The notes below the pieces were generated by a model. That model did no database searches, had not been told where the DNA came from, and saw only the letters and a program-made list of their open reading frames with translations. Below, in pieces: positions 1 through 9,994 of a stretch of DNA of 64,000 nt. The position numbers and the translations under genes are program-made. The stretch's first letter is position 1, and each line of letters starts with the position of its first letter. The stretch is from Mesorhizobium sp. 65-26 (GTDB lineage Bacteria; Pseudomonadota; Alphaproteobacteria; Rhizobiales; Rhizobiaceae): NCBI GenBank assembly GCA_001899205.1, contig MKVL01000030.1:163947-227946 (forward strand), in the 5' to 3' direction.

Positions 1-1
1 C

Positions 2-1719
<1,718 letters not shown>

Positions 1720-1723
<4 letters not shown>

Positions 1724-2226
1724 CGAGACTGGCCGCGCGAGCGCTGCTTGCCGCCGTCTTCTGGCCGTCGCTGTTCTTTCTCTGGTTCCTGGCGCCGCTC
1801 GCCTTCCTCACCTGGTCGACGGTGGGCGGCACCATCTGCGACCAGATGGAGACGCGGGCGGAGTTCCTCGCGGCGGCCAACGGCACCATTCCGCTGCTGC
1901 TGCTCCAGAATCTCCTCTATGCGGTGCCGATTGCCTGCCTGGTCGTCTGGAGCCGATTGTTTCCGGATCCGGTGCGCATGGGCCGCGTCGCTCTCAGCCT
2001 GAAGCTCTTCGTTATCGCCGGGATCGCTCAAGCGCTGTGGGCCTACGGCTCCTCGCTCGTCTGCGACGGCAGCGGCCGAGCCTTCTTCTCGCCGCTCTGG
2101 CAGGTGACGGGCTATCTTCCCATCATCAGCGTGGCGCTCAACCTGCCGCTTTATGTGCTTGTCTTCAGTCTCGGTCGCGCGTTCTCGATGCGCGACGACA
2201 TTCCCGAAGACGACGCTGCGAAGTGA
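1720..2226 (+). CDS. Small four-helix integral membrane protein, function unknown
   Basis: This 168-residue protein has no recognised domain. Hydrophobic segments at roughly residues 7-33, 54-77, 90-111 and 129-150 indicate four membrane helices, with a short charged C-terminal tail. The TTG start overlaps the purL stop (TTGA), so translation is probably coupled to purL; there is no separate ribosome binding site beyond purL coding sequence. Two cysteines lie in loops between helices (one after helix 1, one after helix 3), which could be periplasmic. It may simply ride on the purL transcript. No function is assigned. Confidence 0.7.
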
Positions 2227-2269
2227 CCCGGCCGATCCGGATCACCGCGCTATTCCGGTGTCTCTCGCA

Positions 2270-2331
2270 GGCGATCACCCGAAAACCGCGATTCCACTTT
2301 TCTGGGGCATGCGTTAGGCTCTATCCGAATC
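2270..2331. repeat. Rhizobiales-type palindromic intergenic repeat upstream of bolA
   Basis: The stretch has the pattern GATCACCCGAAAACCG, a short centre, then CTTTTCTGGGGCATGC. It resembles the better preserved unit at 9949-9990 (CCGAAAATCG / CGATTTTCGG then a GTCATGC end). It is degenerate here and lies just upstream of bolA, so it may also end purL-operon transcription. Confidence 0.5.
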
Positions 2332-2370
2332 TCATCGCATGGGCCCGGCCCGCATAAACAGGATCTTGCC

Positions 2371-2604
2371 ATGGCAATGGACGCCCGCGACATCGAAAAG
2401 CTCATCAAGGAAGGCATCCCGGATGCCAAGGTGACGATCCGGGACCTGGCCGGAGACGGCGACCACTATGCAGCCGAGGTCGTGGCCGAGAGCTTTCGCG
2501 GCAAGAGCCGGGTGCAGCAGCACCAGATGGTCTATGACGCGCTGAAGGGCAACATGGGCGGCGTGCTCCATGCCCTTGCCCTGCAGACCAGCGTGCCCGA
2601 CTAG
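2371..2604 (+). CDS. bolA: BolA family protein
   Basis: BolA-family proteins pair with monothiol glutaredoxins through a bridging [2Fe-2S] cluster and take part in iron-sulfur trafficking and iron sensing in the cytosol. The 77-residue product is the usual length for a short BolA. It shows the family pattern: an N-terminal helix (IEKLIKEGIPDA), the central VRD/IRDLAGDGDHY loop, a region rich in V and E, then SRVQQHQMVYDALKG, where the conserved histidine lies. The ATG at 2371 is preceded by AGGA at a suitable distance. Its partner glutaredoxin GrxD is encoded about 200 bp downstream on the same strand, as is common in alphaproteobacteria. Confidence 0.93.
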   Translation: MAMDARDIEKLIKEGIPDAKVTIRDLAGDGDHYAAEVVAESFRGKSRVQQHQMVYDALKGNMGGVLHALALQTSVPD

Positions 2605-2799
2605 AGTCCCGCTCGCGCTTCGCGTTGCGTCGCCGTGCCTGCCGCGGCACACGCGGAGATCCGCAGACTTGGCCCAAGACGCCGCATCCTTTGCGCCATT
2701 TCGGCGGCGCCACGGCTAACGACTTGTTTCGGCCCATCTATGGGTTTATCTGATGGACATGTTTCGAGCCTGACTCCCACAGGCATGAAAGGATCGTCC

Positions 2800-3135
2800 A
2801 TGAGCGGTATCAGCGACTACATCGACAATGAAGTGAAGAGCAACGACGTCGTGCTCTTCATGAAGGGCACGCCCGGCTTCCCGCAGTGCGGCTTCTCCGG
2901 TCAGGTGGTGCAGATTCTCGACTATGTCGGGGTCGACTACAAGGGCGTCAACGTGCTCACCTCGGCCGACCTGCGCCAGGGCATCAAGGACTATTCCAAC
3001 TGGCCGACCATTCCGCAACTCTACGTGAAGGGCGAATTCGTCGGCGGTTGCGACATCGTGCGCGAGATGTTCCAGGCCGGCGAGTTGCAGGACTTCCTGG
3101 TGGAAAAGGGCGTCAGCGTCAAAGGCGCCGCCTGA
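2800..3135 (+). CDS. grxD: Monothiol glutaredoxin, CGFS type (Grx4/GrxD)
   Basis: Monothiol glutaredoxins carry and transfer [2Fe-2S] clusters, often with BolA. The 111-residue product has the active site CGFS at residues 30-33 in the context [12 protein letters not shown], followed by the [16 protein letters not shown] motif that contains the cis-proline and glutathione site. The start at 2800 is chosen because AAAGGA ends about seven bases upstream. An in-frame ATG at 2785 would place that ribosome site inside the gene. It follows bolA on the same strand. A strong stem-loop at 3221-3254 lies 86 bp past the stop and may end the transcript. Confidence 0.96.
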   Translation: MSGISDYIDNEVKSNDVVLFMKGTPGFPQCGFSGQVVQILDYVGVDYKGVNVLTSADLRQGIKDYSNWPTIPQLYVKGEFVGGCDIVREMFQAGELQDFLVEKGVSVKGAA

Positions 3136-3220
3136 GCGAACTTCGCCGGCCGTTGGCCGGCAACACCGATTCCCGGGGCTGCCCCACCTCGGCATTGTAG
3201 TTCTCGATAATGAGAGCGAA

Positions 3221-3254
3221 CGAACGGATGCGCCGGCTTACCGGCGCATGTTCG
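3221..3254 (+). terminator. Stem-loop after grxD, possible terminator
   Basis: ATGCGCCGG - CTTA - CCGGCGCAT forms a perfect 9-bp stem with a 4-base loop (3228-3249), extended by GAAC/GTTC pairing to 3221-3254 and followed by TTTAAAA. It could end the bolA-grxD transcript. If so, the transporter's start must lie after it. Confidence 0.5.
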
Positions 3255-3275
3255 TTTAAAAGACTGGATCTCGCC

Positions 3276-4520
3276 GTGGACAAGCAGGCAGTGGCGCAGC
3301 AATCGGCAACGAGCTTGCCCATTCCGCGCTGGGAATTCATCGCGCTCTGCGCGGCGCTGATGGCGCTTAACTCGCTCGCCATCGACATCATGCTGCCGGC
3401 GCTGCAGCAGATCGGCGCCTCGCTCGGTGTCGAAAACGAGAACCACCGCCAGTACGTCATCACCGCCTACATTCTCGGCTTCGGTGCCGGGCAACTCTTC
3501 TTCGGACCAATTTCCGACCGCTTCGGGCGCCGGTCGCCACTGGTTTCAGGATTGGTCTTCTACATTGCCGCGGCCGCGGCCGCGGCCGTAGCGCCGAGTT
3601 TCACCACCCTGCTCGTCTGCCGAGCGGCGCAAGGCATCGGCGCCGCCGCGACGCGCGTGATCGCGGTCTCGATCGTGCGCGACACATTCGAAGGCCGTCG
3701 CATGGCTGAGGTGATGTCGTTGATCTTCATGGTGTTCATGGCCGTGCCGGTCGTTGCGCCCAGCATCGGCCAGTTCATCATGCTGTTCGCGACCTGGCAT
3801 TGGATTTTCATCGGCATGGCCATCGGCGCCCTGATCGTTTCAGCGTGGGCGCTGACGCGCCTGCCCGAGACATTGCATCCCGAATACCGGCGGCCGCTGA
3901 CCTTCAGTGCCATTGTCGGCGGCTTCCGCATCGTGCTCACAAACCGCATCGCGCTCTGCTATGCCTTCGCCAGCACCTGCATCGTCGGCGCCATGTTCGG
4001 CTTCGTCAATTCGGCGCAGCAAATCTATCTCGACGTTTTCCATGTCGGCGAGATGTTCCCGGTCATCTTCGCGGGTGTCGCCGGCGTGCTGGCCTTGTCC
4101 AACTTTCTCAACTCCCGGCTGGTCGGCCGCATCGGCATGCGACGGATGTCGCAAGGCGCGCTGCTCCTGTTCCTGACCATAAGCCTTGCCTGGCTGATCG
4201 TTTCGCTGGAAATAACGATGCCGCTGTGGCTGTTCGTCACCTTCTTTGCAGGCGCCATGCTGCCGTTCGGCGCACTTGGCGCGAATTTCAATGCACTCGC
4301 CATGGAGCCATTGGGTCAACTGGCCGGCACGGCCTCGTCCATGCTCGGCTTCATGCAGACCTTCCTCGGCGGCGTGCTCGGCATGCTCATCGGACAGGCC
4401 TTCAACGGCACGGTGACGCCGCTCGCCGCGGGTTTCTGCGCCGTCTCGGTCGCGGCCCTGCTGATGATCCTGATCGCCGAGCGCGGGCGGCTGTTCCAGC
4501 CGCATAATCCGCCGGTCTAG
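3276..4520 (+). CDS. MFS multidrug efflux transporter, Bcr/CflA family
   Basis: Inner-membrane major facilitator superfamily drug:proton antiporter of about 414 residues with 12 predicted membrane helices. Loop 2-3 carries the motif A variant GPISDRFGRRSPL, and helix 1 has the family-typical ALNSLAIDIMLPALQQI segment. A longer frame opens at 3210, but its first 22 codons run through a strong stem-loop (3221-3254) and are not typical of the family. The GTG at 3276, just before DKQAVAQQ, is therefore preferred, with moderate certainty. Substrate unknown; members export chloramphenicol, bicyclomycin, sulfonamides or purines. Convergent with the next gene. Confidence 0.88.
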   Translation: MDKQAVAQQSATSLPIPRWEFIALCAALMALNSLAIDIMLPALQQIGASLGVENENHRQYVITAYILGFGAGQLFFGPISDRFGRRSPLVSGLVFYIAAAAAAAVAPSFTTLLVCRAAQGIGAAATRVIAVSIVRDTFEGRRMAEVMSLIFMVFMAVPVVAPSIGQFIMLFATWHWIFIGMAIGALIVSAWALTRLPETLHPEYRRPLTFSAIVGGFRIVLTNRIALCYAFASTCIVGAMFGFVNSAQQIYLDVFHVGEMFPVIFAGVAGVLALSNFLNSRLVGRIGMRRMSQGALLLFLTISLAWLIVSLEITMPLWLFVTFFAGAMLPFGALGANFNALAMEPLGQLAGTASSMLGFMQTFLGGVLGMLIGQAFNGTVTPLAAGFCAVSVAALLMILIAERGRLFQPHNPPV

Positions 4521-4551
4521 AGACCAGGCGGTCTGCCCTGCCCATCCTGGA

Positions 4552-4959
4552 TCAGGATTTGCGCTCGGGCGTCCACGTGAAGAGCGGCGAAAGTATGCGC
4601 CCTGCGATCGCGCCGCCCATGCTTTCGGTGAAAGGCACCGGCAGGGCCTTGTCGAGGGCCTCGAGCACGGATGCAACGAAAGCTTTGTTCAGCCGGTCGT
4701 CCTGCCCCAGCTTGGAGAACGTGGCGCGCGGCTTGCCGATGAGCGTTCCGTCGCGACGAAGCGAAAAGCGTAGCGTCAGGGCCATGCCATCCGTTCCGGG
4801 AGGCGGCTGCCAACAGGCGTAAATGGCTTCAGCCATATCGGATATGGAGTTTACCGGGTCGCGACTTCCGCAGGCGCGTTCCTCCGCCTGGGCCCTGCCG
4901 GACCCTGAACTGACCATGACGGCGAAAGCCAGCGCGGCCACCGCATATCGAAAGTTCAT
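4552..4959 (-). CDS. Secreted protein with TonB C-terminal-like region, function unknown
   Basis: 135-residue protein with a clear signal peptide (MNFRYAVAALAFAVMV ... GRAQA), so periplasmic or secreted. The mature part has three cysteines early on and a region (LRFSLRRDGTLIGKP then VASVLEALDKALPVPF) that resembles the beta-strand and helix pattern of TonB C-terminal domains, a weak match. The start at 4959 is favoured over an upstream in-frame start at 5022 because it gives a proper signal peptide and has a run of six G just upstream as ribosome site. It is convergent with the efflux gene. Function not known. Confidence 0.75.
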   Translation of the reverse strand: MNFRYAVAALAFAVMVSSGSGRAQAEERACGSRDPVNSISDMAEAIYACWQPPPGTDGMALTLRFSLRRDGTLIGKPRATFSKLGQDDRLNKAFVASVLEALDKALPVPFTESMGGAIAGRILSPLFTWTPERKS

Positions 4960-5033
4960 TTGTCCCCCCGGACTTTCGATCAAGTCATACAGCAGCCCGG
5001 CTCGACCTGCCGGGCCTTGCAAGCGAACCTATA

Positions 5034-5861
5034 CTAGTCTGCCCACAACTCATGGCGCAACTCGCTCCAGCTTTGCCTGTCCGGCGCGACGAGCAGGCCG
5101 CCGTCGACATGTGACGGCAGATAGGCGCTGCCGTCTACCCGGGCCGCGTGGCCTCCCGCTTCCTGGTGGATCAGCACGCCGGCCAAATGGTCCCACGGCA
5201 TCAGCTTGTTGTAGACGACGAAATGCGCATGGCCGCTGGCCAGCAGCCGGTATTCATGCGCAGCGCACCGATAGGCGAATTGCGATAGGGACTTGGTCTG
5301 GTTCCGGGCGAGCTTCGAACGCTCCGGCTCGTTCAGATATTGCCACGACACCGAGCCTGTCATCTGCGACATCGGCGCCGGGGCCGCGACATGCACCTTC
5401 TCGACGAGGCCGTGGGCATGGCGAATGTGACTGCCGGCGCCCCTGGCGCCGATCAGCCAGTCCTTGCCGACAGGATCGTGGATGATGCCCGCCACCGTCT
5501 CGCCCGCGACGACGACGGCCAGCATGACGCCGAAAAGCGGGACGCCCGAAGCGAAGTTGAACGTGCCGTCGACGGGATCGATAACAAAGGCGAGGTTGGC
5601 CTCGCCAAGCCCCTGGAGCAGCGCGGGATTGTCCGAACACGCTTCCTCGCCGATGACCATGGCCTGGGGATAGCGCTCGCGCAGCCTGGCGGTGATGAGC
5701 CGCTCCGCGTTCACGTCGGCCTCGGTCACGAGGTCGGCCGCCGAAGTCTTCTGACGGATGTCACCGCCGCCCAATCGACGAAAGCGCGGCATGATTTCGG
5801 CCTTGGCCGCGTCCGCGAGAAGGTCGGCGAGCCAGTCGATCGCGCTATCGTCAAATGTCAT
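5034..5861 (-). CDS. Inositol monophosphatase family protein
   Basis: Member of the Mg-dependent, lithium-sensitive phosphatase family (inositol monophosphatase, 3'(2'),5'-bisphosphate nucleotidase, histidinol-phosphatase). The 275-residue product shows all key metal-site motifs: [11 protein letters not shown] at about residue 43, GEE at 71-73, DPVDGTFNF starting at 95, and the C-terminal [16 protein letters not shown]. The exact substrate cannot be told from sequence. The ATG at 5861 lies 11 bases inside the end of ttcA, so the two genes are co-transcribed and probably translationally coupled, ttcA first. Longer in-frame starts lie wholly inside ttcA and were rejected. Confidence 0.93.
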   Translation of the reverse strand: MTFDDSAIDWLADLLADAAKAEIMPRFRRLGGGDIRQKTSAADLVTEADVNAERLITARLRERYPQAMVIGEEACSDNPALLQGLGEANLAFVIDPVDGTFNFASGVPLFGVMLAVVVAGETVAGIIHDPVGKDWLIGARGAGSHIRHAHGLVEKVHVAAPAPMSQMTGSVSWQYLNEPERSKLARNQTKSLSQFAYRCAAHEYRLLASGHAHFVVYNKLMPWDHLAGVLIHQEAGGHAARVDGSAYLPSHVDGGLLVAPDRQSWSELRHELWAD

Positions 5862-6747
5862 TGCTGGTGTCTTGTCCCGTGGTGAGGTTCTGGTTGAGGG
5901 CGGCGAAGTCGAACAGCTTCCTGTCGAGGAGATGCGAGGGCCTGGTGTTGGCAAGCGCCCGGATCATGGTGTCCTTGCGTCCCGGCATGCGCTTCTCGAT
6001 GTCGTCGAGCATCGCCTTCATGGCGTTGCGCTGCAATCCTTCCTGGCTGCCGCAGAGATCGCAGGGAATGATCGGGAACCGCATGGCGGAGGCGAATTTC
6101 TCGAGATCGGTCTCGGCGCAGTAGCTCAGCGGCCGAAGTACCATTACGTCGCCCTCGTCATTGAGCAGCTTTGCCGGCATGGCGGCAAGGCGCCCGCCAT
6201 GGAAGAGGTTCATGAAGAACGTCTCCAGTATGTCCTCGCGGTGGTGGCCCAGCACCAGCGCCGAACACCCCTCCTCCCTGGCGATGCGATACAGATGGCC
6301 ACGCCTCAGCCGCGAGCAGAGCGAGCAGTAGGTGCTGCCCTCGGGCAGCTTGTCCGTGACCACGGAATAGGTGTCCTGGTACTCGATGCGATGCTGGATG
6401 CCGTGGCTGTCGAGATAGTCCGGCAGGATATGCTTGGGGAAGTTGGGTTGCCCCTGGTCGAGATTGCAGGCCAGCAGGTCGACCGGCAGCAGGCCGCGCC
6501 ACTTGAGGTCGAGCAGCACCGCGAGCAGGCCGTAGGAATCCTTGCCGCCGGACAGCGCCACCAGCCAGCGCTCGCCCGGCTTGATCATCGAGAAATCCTC
6601 GATCGCCTGGCGGGCGTTCCGCAGCAGCCGTTTGCGCAGCTTGTTGAATTCGACCGAGGACGGCGCGTCGGCAAAGAGCGAGTGGAACCCGCCTTCGGAT
6701 TCTTCGGTGATCGGCTCAAGCGATCCGACGTCTGGAAGCATGTTCAT
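5851..6747 (-). CDS. ttcA: tRNA 2-thiocytidine(32) synthetase TtcA
   Basis: TtcA thiolates cytidine 32 in several tRNAs, using ATP and an Fe-S cluster. The 298-residue protein has the PP-loop SGGKDS at residues 66-71 and the two cysteine pairs that define TtcA, CSLC at 141-144 and CDLC at 229-232, together with [16 protein letters not shown]. It is first in a two-gene unit with the phosphatase gene, overlapping by 11 bases. The N-terminal extension of about 35 residues before the core is compatible with alphaproteobacterial homologues. It lies downstream of rpsD, separated by a strong terminator. Confidence 0.95.
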   Translation of the reverse strand: MNMLPDVGSLEPITEESEGGFHSLFADAPSSVEFNKLRKRLLRNARQAIEDFSMIKPGERWLVALSGGKDSYGLLAVLLDLKWRGLLPVDLLACNLDQGQPNFPKHILPDYLDSHGIQHRIEYQDTYSVVTDKLPEGSTYCSLCSRLRRGHLYRIAREEGCSALVLGHHREDILETFFMNLFHGGRLAAMPAKLLNDEGDVMVLRPLSYCAETDLEKFASAMRFPIIPCDLCGSQEGLQRNAMKAMLDDIEKRMPGRKDTMIRALANTRPSHLLDRKLFDFAALNQNLTTGQDTSNDI

Positions 6748-6823
6748 GGCGCTGATGCCCGCGGTTCATTTCGCCGCCCGGATTATCGCATCGGCCCGCA
6801 AATCCAAATCGATTTCTGTTCGC

Positions 6824-6854
6824 CAAACAAAAAGGCCGCCCAAGGGGCGGCCTT
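6824..6854 (-). terminator. Rho-independent terminator of rpsD
   Basis: Read on the minus strand, a 9-bp perfect stem AAGGCCGCC / GGCGGCCTT with a 5-base loop (6832-6854) is followed by TTTTTGTTT. It lies 27 bases after the rpsD stop. Confidence 0.9.
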
Positions 6855-6880
6855 CGATGATTGCGTAGACCGGAAATCGA

Positions 6881-7498
6881 TCAGCGCGAGTAGAATTCGA
6901 CGACGAGGTTCGGTTCCATCTGCACAGCGAACGGAACGTCCGACAGGCCCGGAACGCGAGCAAAGGTCGCGGTCATCTTGTTGTGGTCGGCTTCGATGTA
7001 GTCCGGCACGTCGCGCTCGGCGAGGGCCACCGACTCCAGCACGATCACGAGCTGCTTCGACTTCTCGCGCACCTCGATGACGTCGCCGGCCTTGCAGCGG
7101 TACGAGCCGATGTTGACGCGCTTGCCGTTGACGTTCACGTGGCCGTGGTTGACGAACTGACGGGCCGCGAAAATGGTCGGCACGAACTTGGCGCGATAGA
7201 CGACCGCGTCGAGACGCGACTCGAGCAGGCCGATCAGGTTCTCGGAGGTGTCGCCCTTGCGGCGGTTCGCCTCTTCATAGACCTTGCGGAACTGCTTTTC
7301 CGAAACGTCGCCATAGTGACCCTTCAGCTTCTGCTTGGCGCGCAGCTGCAGGCCGAAGTCGGAAAGCTTGCCCTTGCGGCGCTGGCCGTGCTGGCCGGGG
7401 CCGTATTCGCGCTTGTTGACCGGGGACTTCGGGCGGCCCCAGATGTTCTCGCCGAGACGGCGGTCGATCTTGTATTTCGCGGATTCGCGCTTGCTCAT
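6881..7498 (-). CDS. rpsD: 30S ribosomal protein S4
   Basis: Primary 16S rRNA-binding protein that starts assembly of the small subunit body. 205 residues, the normal length. [18 protein letters not shown] at the start and [15 protein letters not shown] are characteristic. The S4 RNA-binding domain follows in the middle ([12 protein letters not shown] through [16 protein letters not shown]). The start at 7498 is chosen because GAAAGGGA lies just upstream; an in-frame start five codons earlier would contain that site. Monocistronic, with a strong terminator. A GC-rich hairpin at 7522-7544 lies in the leader and may be regulatory. Confidence 0.98.
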   Translation of the reverse strand: MSKRESAKYKIDRRLGENIWGRPKSPVNKREYGPGQHGQRRKGKLSDFGLQLRAKQKLKGHYGDVSEKQFRKVYEEANRRKGDTSENLIGLLESRLDAVVYRAKFVPTIFAARQFVNHGHVNVNGKRVNIGSYRCKAGDVIEVREKSKQLVIVLESVALAERDVPDYIEADHNKMTATFARVPGLSDVPFAVQMEPNLVVEFYSR

Positions 7499-7819
7499 CG
7501 CATTCCCTTTCAAAACAATGTACCCGGGACCTCACGGCCCGGGTGAAGGAAACGCGCCCTCCTGTGGCCCCCGTTTTCGGGACCTGACAGGGTTTTCCAC
7601 GCAAAGCGACGAAAAACCCACGGGACACGTCAAAAGAAACCACCGGGCGTCGCCACCCGGTGTTGGTGGGCCTGTTAAACCGAGATTCTGTTGGTGTCAA
7701 GCTTGTGAATGGCGTGGCCCAAGCCGCCCTTGTACCGTCCAGGACGTCGATACGATGCCGATGTCGCGGAAGGTCTGCGCCAACGGCACCAAGAGACTGG
7801 AGCGAGGGAGCCCGTTGAT
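7499..7819. other. Intergenic region between rpsD and a small secreted-protein gene
   Basis: No supported gene; overlapping short frames on both strands lack ribosome sites and recognisable products. The region must hold the divergent promoters of rpsD and the 63-residue gene. It contains two stem-loops: ACCCGGG/CCCGGGT at 7522-7544 next to rpsD, and CACCGGG/CCCGGTG at about 7643-7664. Confidence 0.6.
7522..7544 (-). promoter_or_regulatory. Leader stem-loop upstream of rpsD
   Basis: ACCCGGG and CCCGGGT pair perfectly (7 bp) around a 9-base loop. On the minus strand it sits 23 bases before the rpsD start and just before the ribosome site. It is a candidate element for S4 feedback control or mRNA protection; no direct evidence. 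Confidence 0.4.
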
Positions 7820-8011
7820 ATGAGAAATGTTCTCCTTGCCTTGGCCGGCGTCGCGATGCTCGCAGGATCGATCGCCGTGGCGTCGGAACCGGCCCTGGCG
7901 CATCCAAAGCCGGTCTGCCACTGGGTCAAGATAAAGAGATACGTCTGGCGCGACGGTCACCGCAAGCTGGTGTTCATAAGGGCCGAGAGCTGCCGCAACC
8001 GCGTCTGGTAG
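7820..8011 (+). CDS. Small secreted protein, function unknown
   Basis: 63-residue protein with a convincing signal peptide (MRNVLLALAGVAMLAGSIAVA ... PALA), leaving a mature peptide of about 36 residues that is basic (HPKPVCHWVKIKRYVW) and contains two cysteines that could form a disulfide. The ATG at 7820 is preceded by GAGGGAG at a good distance. A longer in-frame opening from 7709 would bury the signal peptide and is rejected. Short basic secreted peptides of this design are common in Rhizobiales and have no known function. Confidence 0.65.
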   Translation: MRNVLLALAGVAMLAGSIAVASEPALAHPKPVCHWVKIKRYVWRDGHRKLVFIRAESCRNRVW

Positions 8012-8099
8012 TCAGTCGACATCCGGAAGGCAGATCCACGAGCCCGCAATGCGTTTCACAGGCCTCAGATGATCTTGGCGCGCCTCTGTTCGCGGCGTC

Positions 8100-8288
8100 T
8101 CAATTCCCGGATTTCTTTGCAGGCAGTCCCTTGCGCTTCGTCGCGGCGAACTCCTCGAGCTGCTTCTCGCTCATCGAGTCGTACATTTCGCGCGAGGCGC
8201 CCTTGAGTTCGCTCTTGCTGGTGTCGCCGCGCTTGGCGGACAGTGCCGCGCCCGCGGCCTTCTGCTGGGCTTTCGATGTTGCCGGCAT
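8100..8288 (-). CDS. DUF3008 family small protein
   Basis: 62-residue, lysine-rich cytosolic protein starting MPATSKAQQKAAGAALSAKRG, which I recognise as the DUF3008 family found across Alphaproteobacteria. No transmembrane segment or signal peptide. Function unknown; the strong basic and alanine-rich character would fit nucleic acid binding, but this is a guess. A following SEKQLEEFAATKRKGLP segment is also family-typical. Encoded alone, divergent from the RNB ribonuclease gene. Confidence 0.85.
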   Translation of the reverse strand: MPATSKAQQKAAGAALSAKRGDTSKSELKGASREMYDSMSEKQLEEFAATKRKGLPAKKSGN

Positions 8289-8464
8289 GATGCCTACTCC
8301 TTTGCTGCAGGAGAAACGCCGCGCTCCGGCGGCAGTTCCAGACCGAGCCGGCTTACTCGCGCCCTGCCTGCGGTCATGCCATCACCATGAGAAGAAGAGG
8401 CCGGCCTTCGCGATTTTCGTCCGCGAGCCTTCCGGCGCCTGGAGCGCCAGTGTAGGACGGCTCT

Positions 8465-9856
8465 ATGAAATCGCTGACTGATCCCTCCCAGGCACTCACC
8501 ATCGGCCTTTCCAAGATCCGCACCGAATTCCACGTTCCGGATGGATTTCCGGCCGAGGTGCTGGCCGCGGCGGAGAAAGCGTCCAGGCGCGTGCCCGACC
8601 AGCACACGGATCGGACCGCAGTGGCGTTCGTCACGCTCGACCCGGCGACCTCCACCGACCTCGATCAGGCGTTCTCGATTGAGGCGAGCGGCGGCGATCT
8701 TCTGTTGCACTACGCCATTGCCGACGTCGCCTGGTTCGTCGAGGACGGCGACGCGGTCGACGTCGAGGCCTGGGCGCGGGGCGAAACGCTCTACCTGCCG
8801 AACGGCAAGGCCGGGCTCTATCCGCCGGTGCTTGCCGAGGGTGCGGCAAGCCTGCTGCCCGATGGACCGCGGCCGGCTGTCGTCTTCACGGTTCGTGTGG
8901 CACAGGACGGCGCGGTGAAGCTGGACGGCGTGGAGCGGGCAATCATCAAGAGCCGCGCGAAGCTGGCCTATGACAGCGTGCAACCCTCCGACGTTCCGGC
9001 CGGATTCGCCGAAATGGCGCGGCGCATTACGGCAAACGAAGAGCGTCGTGGCGCTTCACGCGTCGACCCGCCCGAACAGGAGGTCGAACAGCTCGCCGAC
9101 GGAACGTTCCGGCTTTCGTTCCGGCCGCTCCTGCAATCCGAACAGGACAACGCCACGCTTTCGCTGGCCGCCAACATGGCGGTTGCCGACGCCATGCTGG
9201 CGCACAAGACAGGATTGTTCCGGGTGATGTCGGAGCCGGATGCTTCCCGGGCGCAAAGGCTGCGCAACGCGGCGCAGGCGCTCGGCCTGTCCTGGCCGGC
9301 CACCGCAAGCCTGCGCGACTACCAGCGTACCCTGGACCCGGCCGATCCGCGACAGGCGGCGCTGATGCTGGAAATCCGCCGTGCGAGCCCCGGCGCGTCC
9401 TATCAGCCCTATCAGGAAGGCGTCGTTCCCTGGCACGAGGCGATGGCGGCGACCTACGCCCATGCCACCGCTCCCCTCAGGCGGCTGGCCGACCGCTACG
9501 TCGTGCGCTGCGCGCTGGCGATCGCCAATGGCCAGCCCGTTCCGCAGGCCGTCACCGACGCGTTCGCCAGACTGCCCAAGGTGATGGGACGCGGGGACGC
9601 CCGCGCCTCGCAGATCAACCACGCGGCGATCGACCTTGCCGAGGCGGTGATGCTCAGGGGACGCGAAGGCGAGACGTTCGACGCCGTCGTTACCGACTTC
9701 GTCGATCATGGCGTGCGCGTGCAACTCGCCGACCTGGCAGTCGTCGCCAACGTAAACGCCTCCGGGCTGAGACAGGGCGACCGCCTGAAGCTCAGACTGG
9801 TCTCGGCGGATCCGGATCAACGCAGAATCGTGTTCGAGCCTGCCACGCCAGCTTGA
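8465..9856 (+). CDS. RNB-domain ribonuclease (RNase II/R-like, short form)
   Basis: 3'-5' exoribonuclease family protein, 463 residues. It is almost all RNB catalytic domain: it lacks the two N-terminal cold-shock domains of RNase II/R and has only a short C-terminal beta-rich tail (about residues 395-455) that may be an S1-like end. The active site loop reads DPATSTDLDQAF at about residue 59. The last aspartate of the usual DxDD cluster is glutamine, a pattern I also know from actinobacterial RNB proteins. TAPLRRLADRYV corresponds to the conserved TSPIRRYADL. Monocistronic, convergent with murI; the intervening palindromic repeat may end both transcripts. Confidence 0.87.
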   Translation: MKSLTDPSQALTIGLSKIRTEFHVPDGFPAEVLAAAEKASRRVPDQHTDRTAVAFVTLDPATSTDLDQAFSIEASGGDLLLHYAIADVAWFVEDGDAVDVEAWARGETLYLPNGKAGLYPPVLAEGAASLLPDGPRPAVVFTVRVAQDGAVKLDGVERAIIKSRAKLAYDSVQPSDVPAGFAEMARRITANEERRGASRVDPPEQEVEQLADGTFRLSFRPLLQSEQDNATLSLAANMAVADAMLAHKTGLFRVMSEPDASRAQRLRNAAQALGLSWPATASLRDYQRTLDPADPRQAALMLEIRRASPGASYQPYQEGVVPWHEAMAATYAHATAPLRRLADRYVVRCALAIANGQPVPQAVTDAFARLPKVMGRGDARASQINHAAIDLAEAVMLRGREGETFDAVVTDFVDHGVRVQLADLAVVANVNASGLRQGDRLKLRLVSADPDQRRIVFEPATPA

Positions 9857-9889
9857 GCGAAAGGCATTTCCGCGACGCGCCAGCCGGCT

Positions 9890-9994
9890 CTAGAGCGCCG
9901 CGCGTCCTTTTGGACGCGCAAAGGACGCTCCAGCACTTTGATTTGCGCATGATCCTTTCCGAAAATCGATTCCGATTTTCGGGGTCATGCGCTA
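9890..9994. repeat. Two-hairpin Mesorhizobium-type intergenic repeat (REP-like)
   Basis: Two perfect hairpins in tandem: GCGCGTCC-TTTT-GGACGCGC (9900-9919) and CCGAAAATCG-ATTC-CGATTTTCGG (9959-9982), flanked by TAGAGCG and a GTCATGCGCTAG end. It sits between convergent RNB and murI genes; the CTAG end supplies the murI stop codon. I recognise this layout from intergenic repeats in Mesorhizobium genomes. It can also serve as a two-way terminator. Confidence 0.8.

Noticed and set aside
7675-7960. Minus-strand frames overlapping the small secreted protein gene
   Set aside because: The plus-strand gene has a good ribosome site and signal peptide; the minus frames have neither.
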